A stretch of 64,000 nucleotides of DNA, from positions 14,997,231 to 15,061,230 of the forward strand of contig OX463815.1 in assembly GCA_949825045.1 (NCBI GenBank), written 5' to 3'. Both the position numbers and the translations under genes were made by a program. Shown here in pieces: positions 20,888 through 31,605 of this stretch. Below the pieces are notes generated by a model. That model was not told the origin of the DNA. It saw nothing but the letters and a program-made list of their open reading frames with translations, and searched no databases. The stretch is from Argyresthia goedartella (Eukaryota > Arthropoda > Insecta > Lepidoptera > Argyresthiidae). Each line of letters begins with the position of its first letter. Position 1 is the first letter of the stretch.

Positions 20888-22721
20888 ATGTCGTTATCTG
20901 AAATACAGAAGGGTGTTTCTAAGGAACTCAGATGGTTTTCCTCCGCACACGGTCTGATAGACCGTTTAGATAGGCATGATGTGGTATTTGAGCGGTCTAT
21001 GGACGTTAAGGAACGTTACAATAGGGTGCTCGAATTGTCCGCGCAGGCGGAATCAGTTGATGGTTGCGCACCTGACAGGCTGTCACGGTTGCTAGGGGAT
21101 GTCGACCAATGTATGGAGATGGCAGCTGCTATCACGCAGAAGGCTGCGGACATACGTAGACAGCGCGAGTCCAGCCATGGTGGTGACATTGAAGCACCTC
21201 TGCCGCTTCAGGGTTCAGGGTCCAGGTTACCGGCCATAACTATGCCTACTTTTGACGGAGTGTCCGGTGAATGGATGAGCTTCATCAATCTGTTCGACAG
21301 TTTGGTGCACATGCGATCGGACATTACCAAGTCTGTCAAGATGGCTCAGCTGGTGGCAGCATTGAGGGGTGAGCCTAGGGAGCTGGTCGCTCATTTGACA
21401 GTTACGGAGGGTAACTATGAAACGGCCAGACAATTGTTGGTCAGACGTTACCATAACAAACGGAGGTTGGCCGATGCCCAACTGGACCGTTTGTTTAGTA
21501 TCCCGGTTGTGAACAAGGTCGGGGCCATACAGACGGAGGTTTTGAACCCGTTGTTGTCCGTCACCAAGGCTCTAGAGAATCTTGGACTTCCGGTTCGTGA
21601 ATGGTCGTACCTACTGCTGTACATTGTACTTTCCCGCCTACCCGCTGACGTGCAGACTCGTTTCGAACAGTCTCACGGGAGGTCGGCCGAGGACCTGCCC
21701 GCCTTCTCCGACTTGGTCGGATTCTTGGAAGAGGAGGCTCGACGGGCAGAGAATTTGGGGTTGACGGTCACCCATCCTTCGGAGCCACAGAGAGCTGCCG
21801 GAAGCGCTGTGAGTAGGGGCCCTCCGACGAGGAAGGACCGCACCAACCGGCAGTCGTATGGGACTGTGAGTGCATTGACCCCACATAGTGAGACCTGCCC
21901 ATGTTGTAGGCAGATTGGCCATGCTGTGGCCAATTGCAATAAGTTCGGGGAACTGCACGCGCACAAAAATGTGCGGATATTGTGGTGGGGCCCACAACAA
22001 TCTGTTGTGCATGAACCGGTCCGGCCAACAGCCACCACAGGGCCGTACCCAGGGTGACACGGCATGGGGCCCTGAGAATTCGTTTGCGACTCGGAGCGCA
22101 ACTCAGGGGCCAACGTCCCCACGTCCACAGGGCCGTACCCAGGGTGACACGGCATGGGGCCCTGAGAATTCGTTTGCGACTCGGAGCGCAACTCAGGGGC
22201 CAACGTCCCCACGTGCACAGGGCAGTACTAGGGTGCAGGGCCGCACTCAGGGTTATCACATGGGGGGCCCTGAGTTTTCGGTTGCGACTCAGCATCCAAC
22301 TCAGCGGGCAATGGGGCCACAAGCACGTGGCCACCCAGGGGTGCAGGGCCGCACTCAGGGTCATCACATGGGGGGCCCTGAGTTTTCGGTTGCGACTCAG
22401 CATCCGACTCAGCGGGACATTGGGTGTGTTGAGCAGGCCGTAATGGGCGGGTGGCATGGGACACCTTCGAGCTATGCGGGTGCGGATCGGACGCCGCCTC
22501 AGTTGTCGCCCCGCTCGTCGCCTCGTCCTCGTCGGTCACATGTGATGTCCCCCCCGCTCATGGAGCGGCCACGATTGAATTCACGCCCACCCGCCTTTAC
22601 GGGGAATCGTAGGTTGGAAATGGAACCGGCGCGTGGGCCATTTGTACAATGGGACCCGCTGGCGTATAGCTGCATCCCTGATCGGTTACAGGCAGAGTGG
22701 GGCCCCGGGGGCCCTCGCTAG
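20888..22721 (+). pseudogene. BEL-2 gag with in-frame tandem repeats and one frameshift
   Basis: BEL/Pao capsid polyprotein. The ATG at 20888 (MSLSEIQKGV) opens an N-terminal coiled part, then the DUF1759-like core beginning LPAITMPTFDGVSGEWMSF (about residues 113-300), then a first zinc knuckle CPCCRQIGHAVANC. The frame shifts near the A-run at 21963-21967, and the second knuckle (CGYCGGAHNNLLC) continues in another frame to the stop at 22719-22721. The tail contains repeats of 30 codons (22036-22125 and 22126-22215, essentially identical) and 36 codons (22233-22340 and a partial copy to about 22431), rich in Gly, Gln, Pro and Thr. The single indel is the only clear lesion seen. Confidence 0.85.
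22036..22431 (+). repeat. In-frame tandem repeats in BEL-2 gag
   Basis: Two 90-bp units (22036-22125, 22126-22215) that look identical, then a diverged 108-bp unit (22233-22340) and a partial second copy. All unit lengths are multiples of three, and the shared motif is CAGGGCCG(T/C)AC(C/T)CAGGGT. Every frame over this region therefore stays open, giving spurious ORFs on both strands. Confidence 0.9.
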
Positions 22722-22724
22722 GAA

Positions 22725-24074
22725 TTTGCGGCCCAACAATTTGTTGCCCCCCAACCGGAGACGGTGGTGTTACCGATCGCCTCTGTGCTTGTTTGGGATT
22801 TGGCGGGCAACCCAACATACGTTCGCGCCCTATTAGATTCTGGAGCTCAGGGCTGCATTGTATCGAATGATTTAGCAAAATGGTTGGGCCTCAATATAAA
22901 TAATGTATCGCTGCCGAGGAAATTGGTCCCTGCTGGGGATTACAGGGCAACCCTTCACGGGTTTTGTGATGCCTCTGAACGAGGGTTTGCGGCAGCGGTT
23001 TATTTGCGAACCGTCACCTCCACCGGGGAGGTCGACGTGCGTTTGGTTTTGGCAAAAAGCAAGGTAGCGCCTATTCGGACAAGGATGACGATTCCAAAAC
23101 TGGAACTGTCCGGGGCTGCTCTTTTGACCAAACTTTTGAATCACACTCTAACAGTGTTGCGTGGGTCAGTGGTTTTGGAGGATACGGTGTACGCGTGGAC
23201 GGACAGCCAGATTGTTTTGTGCTGGCTGAAGGCTTCGGTCCATAACTTAGAGGTTTTTGTTGCGAACCGTGTCTCCCAGATTGTGTCGTCTGAGGTCCCA
23301 CTGACCTGGAGACATGTACCAGGAGAATTGAACCCGTCTGATTGTGCATCCAGGGGATGTCGGGCTCCTGAACTCGTTAGACACCATTTGTGGTGGGGAC
23401 CACCCTGGCTTGCCAGGAGAGAATCGGACTGGCCCCACAGCCATGTAGTAGTATCTTCGGATCATGGCCCCAGAGCGGCCGTGCATGTTACCCAGAAGGC
23501 TGAGGACCCTGACGCCGGGTTTCTGCTGGACCGGTATAGCTCATGTGTGTTTGTTTGTTTATCCACCAAGGCGGTACATCTCGAGCTCGCTGCTGATCTC
23601 TCGACAGAGGCTTTCATTGCTTGTTTGGATAGGTTTGTTTCTCGAAGGGGACTTCCAACTTTGATCCGCTCTGATAACGGCACTAACTACGTCGGTGCGG
23701 AACGATACTTACGAGAGATAGACAACTTTTTGAATGTAAATAAAGTGGATATTGGAACGGCCCTCTCCCGTCGGGGTATACAGTGGACCTTCAGCCCACC
23801 GAGTTGCCCCCACCGGGGTGGGATTTTTGAGGCCGTAGTTAAGTCAGCTAAGACGCACTTGTGGCGTATAGTAGGTCAGACCGCACTGACTTTTGAGGAG
23901 CTCGCGACATTGTTTTGTAAGATCGAGGCCGTTCTCAATTCGCGACCGTTGTGTCCGCTCAGCTCGGATCCAAATGACCTGGAGGCTCTGACCCCAGGCC
24001 ATTTCTTGATAGGACAGCCACTTAACGCGTTGCCCGAGCACCCCTTCGAGGGAGTGAAATTGTATCGGTTGTCA
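22725..24074 (+). pseudogene. BEL-2 pol: protease, RNase H and partial integrase fused by deletions
   Basis: The frame is open across the whole stretch. Protease has its D-S-G as [12 protein letters not shown] near 22830. Within about 40 codons it jumps to the RNase H region ([23 protein letters not shown]), so the reverse transcriptase is gone through an in-frame deletion. A second junction after [11 protein letters not shown] leads into the middle of the integrase core ([21 protein letters not shown] with the second catalytic Asp, [12 protein letters not shown] with the Glu). The HHCC zinc domain and the first catalytic Asp are missing. Despite both deletions no stop is present for about 440 codons, until a solo LTR interrupts it at 24075. 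It cannot encode an active polymerase or integrase. Confidence 0.88.
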
Positions 24075-24609
24075 TGAAACAGTAAGACTCTAACCTGACC
24101 AAAAGAGATTATTGGCAGGCTCAAGATATGTTTATTAATCACAGGGTCGTGAGTCGAATATTGGTGATATAATTTAAACGCTGGATAAGGACTCGCCGGG
24201 AATTTGTAGATTTCAGCTCCTTGGTAGACTCAATCCAACTGGTCCACTTCTCCAGACGTCAACAAGTGATTATGCGGTTAGCGCCAGGAGGATATTACTC
24301 GTGGAACCCCATGGATTGGGGATAGTAGGGAAGTTTCAAATCAACTACTGCACTTTACAGCAACTAAACATTCAGCTCCATTACAGTACTAAAGGGACTA
24401 GCCCATCGCCGCAACTAAAGGCGTGACTTAAAAATTATTGATGCAGAAGATACAACCTCACGTTTCAGAGCTCAAACAATGTCTCCTCAAAAAAAAACAA
24501 TCAGCTGCCAGACGAGATTCCAGACCCGAATTTTCGAATTTTTATAGTTTTAGTTTTTAACTGGCTAATCCGCCAGTAGCCAATATGGTCAAGGAGGTAG
24601 TACGTTACA
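24075..24609 (-). mobile_element. Solo LTR inserted in BEL-2 integrase
   Basis: 535 bp with TG...CA termini (TGAAAC at 24075, TTACA at 24609), flanked by GTCA on both sides (24071-24074, 24610-24613). Removing it joins integrase YRLS to RYQMLQQFTQNFW in frame. On the minus strand it starts TGTAACGTACTACC and has a TATA-like CTATAAAAAT about 60 bp in, so its orientation is probably antisense. No internal genes remain, as expected after LTR-LTR recombination. Confidence 0.85.
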
Positions 24610-24613
24610 GTCA

Positions 24614-24904
24614 AGGTATCAGATGTTGCAGCAGTTTACTCAGAATTTCTGGAAGCGTTGGTCGCTCGAGTATCTGCATATCTTACAACAGCGCCTTAAG
24701 TGGACTGACAAAACCAGCCCCCCTAGTGTTGGTGACCTCGTTCTGGTTAAGGATGCTAACCTACCGCCACTACGTTGGCGCTGGGGGCGCATTGTTAACT
24801 TGTTCCCTGGCAAGGACGGGACCCCCCGGTCTGCGGAGGTTCTAGTAGGAGGCTCGGTTCTAAAACGAGCGGTAGCAACGTTGTCTCGGCTGCCCGTAGA
24901 TTAG
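24614..24904 (+). pseudogene. BEL-2 integrase C-terminal domain
   Basis: Continuation of BEL-2 pol after the solo LTR: RYQMLQQFTQNFWKRW, then VGDLVLVKDANLPPLRW and ending ATLSRLPVD before TAG. This is the DUF5641-like end of BEL/Pao integrases. A GC-rich stretch with a possible polypurine tract (GGGGACAGGTGGG) separates it from the 3' LTR at 24937. Confidence 0.88.
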
Positions 24905-24936
24905 GGGACAGGTGGGTGCCTGTCCGGGCGGGTGAT

Positions 24937-25483
24937 TGTTCGATTCCAAATCGATATTCGATCGATGGTTTCGGAACGGCCATTTTGAATTTGACGTTGC
25001 TGCCAACCTAGCAGTTTTTGACAACTGACAGACGAAAGCCCTCGCAATGTAAACGTGTTTTGGATAGGGTATTGAAATTAAATCGCAGTCCATCTGGAAT
25101 GTATTCGAGGTTCCCTCAGGATTGTCTATATAGCTGAGTATGTTGTGGTTCCCCGACCCAGATAAAGTTCGCATTTACGTGGCCGATTGGTTTTTTACCA
25201 CGTAACATAACCTGTGTTGGAACACTGTGCTGATCGAGGCTGGCCCGCCAGTCACACAGGAGGTTGGCTGAAGAACCTGTCTACCAAGAAGAGCCTAGGG
25301 TGCACCCGGGCCTTGCAGAGAGACAGGAGGTTGACGGGACCGAAGCACAGACCAGGTTAGATCGAACCCAAGCATTTTAGCTCGGTGAATCGCCGACGTT
25401 CACACTTCTTGGCAACTGATCGCTACGCTACCTCGTAGCTGATGGGCCCCTACGAGGTCATTAGGTGCTGAGAAGCCTGAACA
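24937..25483 (+). repeat. BEL-2 3' LTR
   Basis: 547 bp, same length as the 5' LTR, with about six differences by eye. It is followed by ACGTG (25484-25488), the second copy of the target duplication, and then by the rest of the element X LTR. Confidence 0.92.
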
Positions 25484-25488
25484 ACGTG

Positions 25489-25592
25489 CATAAGACATAG
25501 TGCGTGATGAATATAAATATACCTTATCTGTGACGGTCGCCAACTTATCTTAACATTACGTGAAAATATGACTAACATAGTCGACCGGCACA
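25489..25592 (-). repeat. Element X LTR (right, second part after BEL-2)
   Basis: Remaining 104 bp of the right LTR of X (CATAAGACATAG to CCGGCACA). With 16781-16918 it makes 242 bp, the length of the left LTR. It is followed by GAAAA, the X target duplication. Confidence 0.9.
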
Positions 25593-25597
25593 GAAAA

Positions 25598-26880
25598 CAA
25601 GTACGGGACTCAGTCTAAATGTCGTCATGGAGAAACGCCCCAATCTTCAAAAGGACCTTCAAACAGTCCTGATAAAGAGAGCCAACGTAGAGAAGATGTT
25701 CAAACAGATTCTCATACACGAAGAGCAACAATATCTTCAGAAAATCGTCTGGAGAGGAAACCGGGAACAACCCTACAAGACATGATTCTCCGTACCGTTA
25801 CATATGGTACCAAATCGGCTCCATATTTGGCAATGAGAACCTTGAAACAACTGGCATACCCTGACGCCGCCAAAAAGCTCACAAAATAATGCTATATGGA
25901 TGACGTCATTACAAGCGCAATGACGATCGAAGAAGCAAAACAACGTCAGTTAGACCTTCCCGCACTACTCATGAAAGCAGGTTTTTATCTGAGGAAATGG
26001 GCCAGCAACGACTCAAGAGTCCTCGAAAACCTACCAACTGAAGATTGCAGCACTAACAGCTGTTAAGACTTCAATCAAGAAGCGTCAACCAAGACCTTGG
26101 GCATTAACTACAACAAGAAGACAGACTCTTTTATTTTCAACTGGAAACTCCCTGCACAGATAGGCAAAACCACAAAAAGAAAGTTATTGTCTGATATTAG
26201 CAAACTTTATGACCCCCTTGGATGGCTCGCTCTAATAGTGGTGAAAGCCAAACTCCTTTTCCAAAGAGTGTGGGTCAGCAAAATCGACTGGGAACAACGC
26301 CTGCCTAACGACAATGAAATCGAATGGCAGAATATTAGAAACGACGTTCCCAAAGTGAACCAGATATCAGTACCAAGATGGCTACACAACGAGAATACCA
26401 TCGAACTACTGGAATACTGCGACAGTAGTGAGAAAGCCTATTCCTGCGTGGTGTACAGCCACACTACAAGTTCCGACGAGATGTACATAACACACCTTAT
26501 TGACGCGAAGACGAAAGTAGCACCGCTGAATAAGAAGACGTCTCTACCAAGATTAGAGCTAGCAAGAGCTGTTCTTCTATCAAAGTTCATCGAGAAGATA
26601 AAATCATCGCTTAGTGAATACGAATTGCACATCGCATGTTGGACTGACTCGCAAATCGTCTTAGCATGGCTAGAAGGTGACGATACGCGCTGGGAAAAAT
26701 ACGTCGCCAATCGTGTTAAATAAATAATTACGGTCGTGGACACAAAACGATGGCGCTACGTGAAAACAAATGAAAACCTGGCAGACTGTGCTACACGAGG
26801 ACTATTTCCATCGCACGCTGCGTCTTTTGAGCTGTGGTGGAACGGTCCAAAGTGGCTGAAAACTACGAAAATCGAGCTTT
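25598..26880 (+). pseudogene. BEL-1 reverse transcriptase and RNase H
   Basis: Resumption of BEL-1 pol. Near 25790-25850 a frame reads YGTKSAPYLAMRTLKQLA, and CYMDDVITSA near 25893 is the catalytic Y-x-D-D of the polymerase. From 26097 to 26723 the RT connection and RNase H read through, including LYDPLGWLALIVVKAKLL, YCDSSEKAYSCVVYS and [14 protein letters not shown]. In-frame stops occur just before CYMDD, near 26064 and at 26721. All features are those of BEL/Pao elements. Not functional. Confidence 0.88.
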
Positions 26881-26959
26881 GAAATAAATCAACTCAAACG
26901 TTTATTAGCTACAACGAGCACAGTCGAATGTATAAATAATAACTCCAGCGCATCGAGAA

Positions 26960-28536
26960 ATGCTGACACCGAGATCGTCGCGGCAAAGCTCATTGATACG
27001 ACTGGCTCAGGTTACCGCATGGATGCAACGATTTACTACGGCCTTACGATGTAAACAAACATCACGTGGTGAAGTTTTATCGTTCGAAGAACTCGACAGA
27101 GCCATGACCTACGTAATACGACAAGTACAGCGAGAAAATTATTTTGAAGAATTCGAAAACTTGAAGAAACGAGGAACTGTCCACAACAAAAGCAGTTTAC
27201 TCAATTTGAAGCCATATTTAGATGACGATGGACTACTCCGGGTCGGCGGGAGACTACAACATTCCTCGCTGTCTGAAGAAACAAAACATCCTGTAATACT
27301 GCCTCATAGAGGAAGACTTACACAACTGATAATACAAGACTGCCACAAGAAAACGATACACGGCGGAGCTCGTCTAACTTTAGCTCAAGTTAGAGCCAAA
27401 TATTGGATAACTGGAGGAAACAGAGCCGTCAAGGACATCATTCGACAATGCGTGAAATGTCTGCGATGAGCAACTGATGGGTGATCTTCCAGAAGAACGA
27501 GTTACTCCATCAAACCCTTTAGCCATATTATGGGCATTGACTTTACCGGTAGCGTGGAGATCAAGATACAAAGGGCGTGGAGTCAAGACCAGCAAAGGAT
27601 ACATAGCCTTATTCATATGTATGATGACAAAGGCTGTTCATATAGAGTTGGTATCTGACCTCTCAACGCAAATGTTCCTGGCGGTATTTCAAAGAGTTTG
27701 TGCAAGACGAGGCTAAGCGACACACGTATATACAGACAACGCCACAAACTTCGTGGGAGCAGGTAGAGTCCTACAAGAAGAGTTCGAACAGTTGGCAACA
27801 TTTTCGTCACCTGAGTTCAAAGATATCATCAACAAGCTACATATTACCTGGCATTACAACGCACCCCTCTGGCCAACGGGGGCCGGGCTATGGGAGGCTG
27901 CGGTGAAATCAATGAAGTACCATCTTCGACGCGTGTTAGGAGAACAAAAGTTGATGTATGAATAGTTCTCAACATTGCTGACGCAGATTGAGGGCTGTAT
28001 GAATTCCCGTCCACTTAGCCCGCTGACAGAAGATCCACAAGACTTGGACTAACTTTCTCCAGGACATTTTTGGACTGGGGGTCCAATCTTATCACTAAAG
28101 AGAAGATCACAAGGAGCTCAGGCAAGTGGTCCTAAGAGAGAGATGGAAGTTAGTGGAACATATGCAACAGCATATTTGGCATCGGTGGTCAACAGAATAC
28201 CTACATCAACTTCAAACGCGAAGCAAATGGAACAAGGCGACGAAAAATATCGAAGTTGACGAATTAGTCCTTATCAAAGACGAAAATCTACCACCAGGAA
28301 GATGGGCACTTGGACGAGTGCAAGAAACACACTCTGGCCGCGACGGCTACGTCAGAGTCTTCACGCTGAAGACTCATAACGGGACACTCAAGCGTCCAAT
28401 ACTGAAGTTGTCGCCGTTACCTATCAACACTGCCTCCATATCTGGGGACGACAAGGAAACGATCCAAAAAGAAGCTAAACAACAAACAGAACAAAAACTC
28501 AACAACAGAAGAAAAACAGAAAGAAAACCACACTGA
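26960..28536 (+). pseudogene. BEL-1 integrase
   Basis: Zinc-binding N-terminal part at 26960-27469 (VILPHRGRLTQLIIQDCHKK, HGGARLTLAQVRAKYW, CVKCLR: the H-H-C-C pattern). The catalytic core lies at 27477-27965 in shifted frames (TKAVHIELVSDLSTQMFLAVF, then ALWPTGAGLWEAAVKSMKYHL). The C-terminal domain is 28126-28536 (VDELVLIKDENLPPGRWALGR). Stops at 27467-27469, 27714-27716 and 27963-27965 break it. The second catalytic Asp motif (xDNAxNF) is present only out of frame. The final part runs into a Lys/Gln-rich tail before the envelope-like region. Confidence 0.87.
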
Positions 28537-28559
28537 GCTGCTATTTTTCAATGCTGATG

Positions 28560-30289
28560 AAGATACTAGCTTCCATCAGCAGCGTAAAATCTTTAACGAC
28601 AGAAGAGGGCTACGAGATGAAACCATTCAAGACAGAACATCCCCTTATTTCAACGATATTGGGAAGATACAACACATCCACGACGAATGGAGACTACTAG
28701 TATACTATAATCTTACAACGTATTGGGAAGAAGCCAAGAAAGTACAAGAATATGTCAACCATATTGAATACCTAAGCCAAAAAGACACAGTAAATCAAGT
28801 TTGCGGACCCCTCATTGTACAACTACGACATGAACTTGAACAATTTACAGCATAAACTCACTGCTGGTTTCACACTACGAAAACAGGAAGAAAAGAAGAT
28901 AGTTCAACGGCGTAGGAAGTTTAAGAAGGACACTATTCGGAACAAGAGATGAAGATTTTGCTGAAAAATACCATCAAGACATTGAAAACGTGAAGAAAAA
29001 AACCGGTCGAGTGCGAGTCTAAATCGCCCACGAAGGGTTCCGTACCACCGTTCAATGGAAGCGATGGTGTGGAGTGAATAGTTTAGATTTTACACAGCAA
29101 AATATTGTTTACAAAGTTATTGGTGCGGTTACTTTCACACTCCATGTACGTAACCAGGTGCATCCATAAGTTTGTATGTGGTATTGAAAGAATTGTTGTA
29201 TGGGAGCGCCCTTAAATATTTCTTTTATCCTGTTTTTTAGTATTTGTTGTTATAGCGGCAACATAAATACATAATCTGTGAAAATTTCAACTCTCTAGCT
29301 AGCTAGGTTCTTGAGATACAGCCAGGTGACAGACGGACGGACGGACGGACGGACGGACAGCGGAGTCTTAGTAATAGGGTCCCGTTTGGAACCCTTCGGG
29401 TACGGAACCCTAAAAACGAAGATCATCTGTTAAATTTAGTCAAAAATCAGACTATCATAGTAAAAGCAGAAAACGAAGTTTTGAAGAAGAACGAAGAATA
29501 CATGGAGAGGCAATTTACAGCTATCAACAACTTTACTAGAGAAGTCAACTTCACATTGAAAGGCGTGGAAAGCACCCTACTCACGGTGTAATGAACGATG
29601 TGAATGCAGCAGCATTGACATCAAATCTACTCATCGACAATCTTAGAAGAACTCAAAAGATACTGATGAACGCACTAACCAACGTACATAAAGGCCACTT
29701 AGACACTCATCTATTAACGCCTTCACAGCTTACCGAGCAGTTGAACTTCATCGCTACGAAAACGCCTAAAAGATTAACGTTGCCTATCAAAAACGTAAAA
29801 TGAAGAAACTGTACATGCTTTTATACGTAATAGCTCGAACTACAACTAACTACTTGCTGTACGAAATTCACATTCCACTCACGAGTGACGAAGACTTCAC
29901 AGCATACCGTATTATCCCTCCATCGATAAACAGACAAGGAAGAACTGTTATGGTGAAAACACAGTCGTCTTTAATAGCGATTAAATTTAGAAAGAACACC
30001 TACGTCAGCATGGAAGAAAAAGCTCTACAAGAATGTGCCATGATGGATGAAGGCAACTTTATCTGCACTACAATTCATCCCATATACAACCTGCATAACG
30101 AAAACGCACCGTGTGAAGCAATAATATTCAGTCAAGGGAAATCCCTGCCGTGCGAGACTACAGCGATAAATTGCAGAAACAACTGGATCAAATTGCATAA
30201 ACAGAATACCTGGCTCTATAGCTGTTGTGACGTATGCACGCTACGTTTTATTTGCGGCGACAGATGACTTTGAAACGATTAGGGCTCCC
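28560..30289 (+). pseudogene. BEL-1 envelope-like (insect errantivirus/baculovirus F-type) remnant
   Basis: A third coding region after pol, as in BEL/Pao elements that acquired an envelope gene. 28560-28980 has scattered frames and a lysine/arginine-rich stretch near 28910-28950 resembling a cleavage region. After a 412-bp repeat insertion, 29420-29590 shows a heptad-like segment (ENEVLKKNEEYMERQF). 29800-30267 is a 155-codon open piece rich in cysteines (QECAMMDE, CTTIHPIYN, CETTAINC). These resemble the Baculo_F-type fusion protein family of insect retroelements. A membrane anchor is not seen; the Gypsy-1 insertion at 30294 may have cut it off. Multiple stops make it dead. Confidence 0.55.
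29004..29415 (+). repeat. Abundant interspersed repeat with GGAC tetranucleotide run
   Basis: 412-bp non-coding repeat from AAAACCGGTCGAGTGCGAGT to GGTACGGAACCCTAAAAA. It includes GTTGTTATAGCGGCAACA, a (GGAC)n run near 29333-29356 and TAGTAATAGGGTCCCGTTTG. From memory, this consensus is widespread in lepidopteran genomes. A fragment lies at 11190-11365 and a short inverted end at about 45478-45525. It interrupts the envelope-like region of BEL-1. Confidence 0.75.
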
Positions 30290-30294
30290 TATCT

Positions 30295-30748
30295 TGTATG
30301 AAAAGAGAGTTTATACTATTTACAAATATTTATTTAAGAGAACACAGAGCAAGGTCGTGGGAGCGAACTCGTGAGACGGACTTTGCGCGTTTAGGCTGCG
30401 ACTCCCCTGGTGAGGTCCGTCAGCAGGAGCAGGAGCACACAACGGCCTCTAGAGGGCCGCGAGGAGTCTAGTTTAACAGAGGGGTTTCAGGTCCAGTGGT
30501 GTGAGCAGGAGGGTAAGTAGGCGGGGGCACAGGTGGAACCCTGCGGAGGTTACAGTGTGAGGAGCAGAAAATAATCCAGGATCCAGGGTTGTCTGCAATG
30601 CTCCGACAGGCTCGCCGAGGTGGGAGAGCCGTATAGGAACCTAGCTATCGGAGGCATTGCAGACAGAGTTGTTGCAGTAGGGATAGAGATACACGAGACA
30701 TTTACTAAATTATATACACAGGAAATAGAAAGGACTATGAACCACACA
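30295..30748 (-). repeat. Gypsy-1 3' LTR
   Basis: 454 bp between TGTATGAAAAG and CCACACA on the + strand. It is homologous to 32992-33445 along its length, with many substitutions and few length changes. Confidence 0.82.
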
Positions 30749-31023
30749 AAAGAGAAAAAAAAATGTAAGTGATACGAGACAGACGAATAAGAGTTTAATG
30801 TCAAGAGACCCTTGACAGAAGTGACAGGCATTGTAGAGGAGACGAATATCCTAATCAACTAACCCACTAAGTTAAAATTACCAAAGCCAGATTAGTCCTA
30901 ACTATAGCTAACCTATCCGAGGTGTACCGACAAATTTAACTTAACTTCAAATCTTTGACGTGCCACGAACCCAAAAAATTACCGAAGAGATCTTCGAGCT
31001 CGTAAACTAATGACGAATTCTTG

Positions 31024-31485
31024 TTAATTAGTAAGTCTTTTCCAAACAAAATCACCTACGTTAAATTCAGGTTGCTTACGACGCAAGTTATAAGGTCCAC
31101 AATTCCTCTCGTGAGCCCTTAGTATGCAGGATTGAACCTTTTCAAAGATTTTTCGTAGATGACCAAGATTCTCTGCATACGCATCTATAGGAGCGAAAAG
31201 TACTTCATCGTTATTATCGATTTCAACTTGATGAGTACCGCATGGAACTAGTTCTCGACCGTAGACTAAGAAGGACGGTGTGAAGCCGGTCACTTCGCTC
31301 ACAGAAATATCATCGATAAAGACAAAAACCATATGCTCAAATTCAGGGCCGTAGAGTAAAAAATCTATTAGTCGCTGTTGGGTAGCTGGAGCATTGGGTA
31401 AACCAAAGGCCATGGATTTGAATTGATTGGTACAGCGCGAGGGAATATAGAAGGCTGTCTTACACCTATCTTCTTCCTTAATCAA
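31024..31485 (-). pseudogene. Gypsy-1 RT fragment fused to integrase C-terminus
   Basis: A 153-codon frame starting in the RT (KTAFYIPSRCTNQFKSMAFG, then FVFIDDISV, the palm Y/F-x-D-D region). It switches directly after DDIS to the end of integrase (GFTPSFLVYGREL and NVGDFVWKRL). The join is in frame, so several hundred codons of RT, RNase H and integrase were removed by one deletion. Confidence 0.85.
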
Positions 31486-31605
31486 AATCGGCCAGAAACT
31501 TTTAGATAAATCAAGACTAGTTAGATATTTAGCATCCCGGAGGTTATCTATAATCTCAGAAATATATGGTAGATTGTAGGCGTCCTTTTTAGTAATAGCG
31601 TTTTC

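Larger units (their letters stand above)
16919..25483 (+). mobile_element. BEL-2: second BEL/Pao retrotransposon, internally deleted
   Basis: An 8.57-kb element with 547-bp LTRs (16919-17465 and 24937-25483; TGTTCGATTC...GCCTGAACA) flanked by ACGTG (16914-16918 and 25484-25488). The LTRs differ at about six positions by eye, roughly 1%, so it inserted recently, into element X. It encodes a gag with one frameshift and a shortened pol lacking RT and part of integrase. Two later insertions are visible: a Tc1-like transposon (17680-20555) in the leader and a solo LTR (24075-24609) in integrase. Confidence 0.92.
15292..25592 (-). mobile_element. Element X: small LTR retrotransposon nested in BEL-1
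   Basis: A non-autonomous LTR element inserted in BEL-1's RT with target duplication GAAAA (15287-15291 and 25593-25597). Both LTRs are 242 bp once the BEL-2 insertion is removed from the right one (15292-15533; 16781-16918 joined to 25489-25592). They differ at only about four positions by eye, so it is young. The internal region is about 1.25 kb. Directly next to the right LTR, the minus strand reads TGGTGACCCGAC (16779-16768), a primer-binding site of Gypsy type, so X is antisense. I see no recognisable protein domain in its internal part. BEL-2 inserted into its right LTR. Confidence 0.88.

Noticed and set aside
22036..22431. Possible CRISPR-like array
   Set aside because: The repeats are contiguous coding units without spacers, in a eukaryotic retrotransposon.
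21673..22539. Several long minus-strand and alternative-frame ORFs
   Set aside because: They overlap the in-frame tandem repeats of BEL-2 gag. Repeats with a unit length divisible by three keep all frames open, and none of these frames has a recognisable motif.
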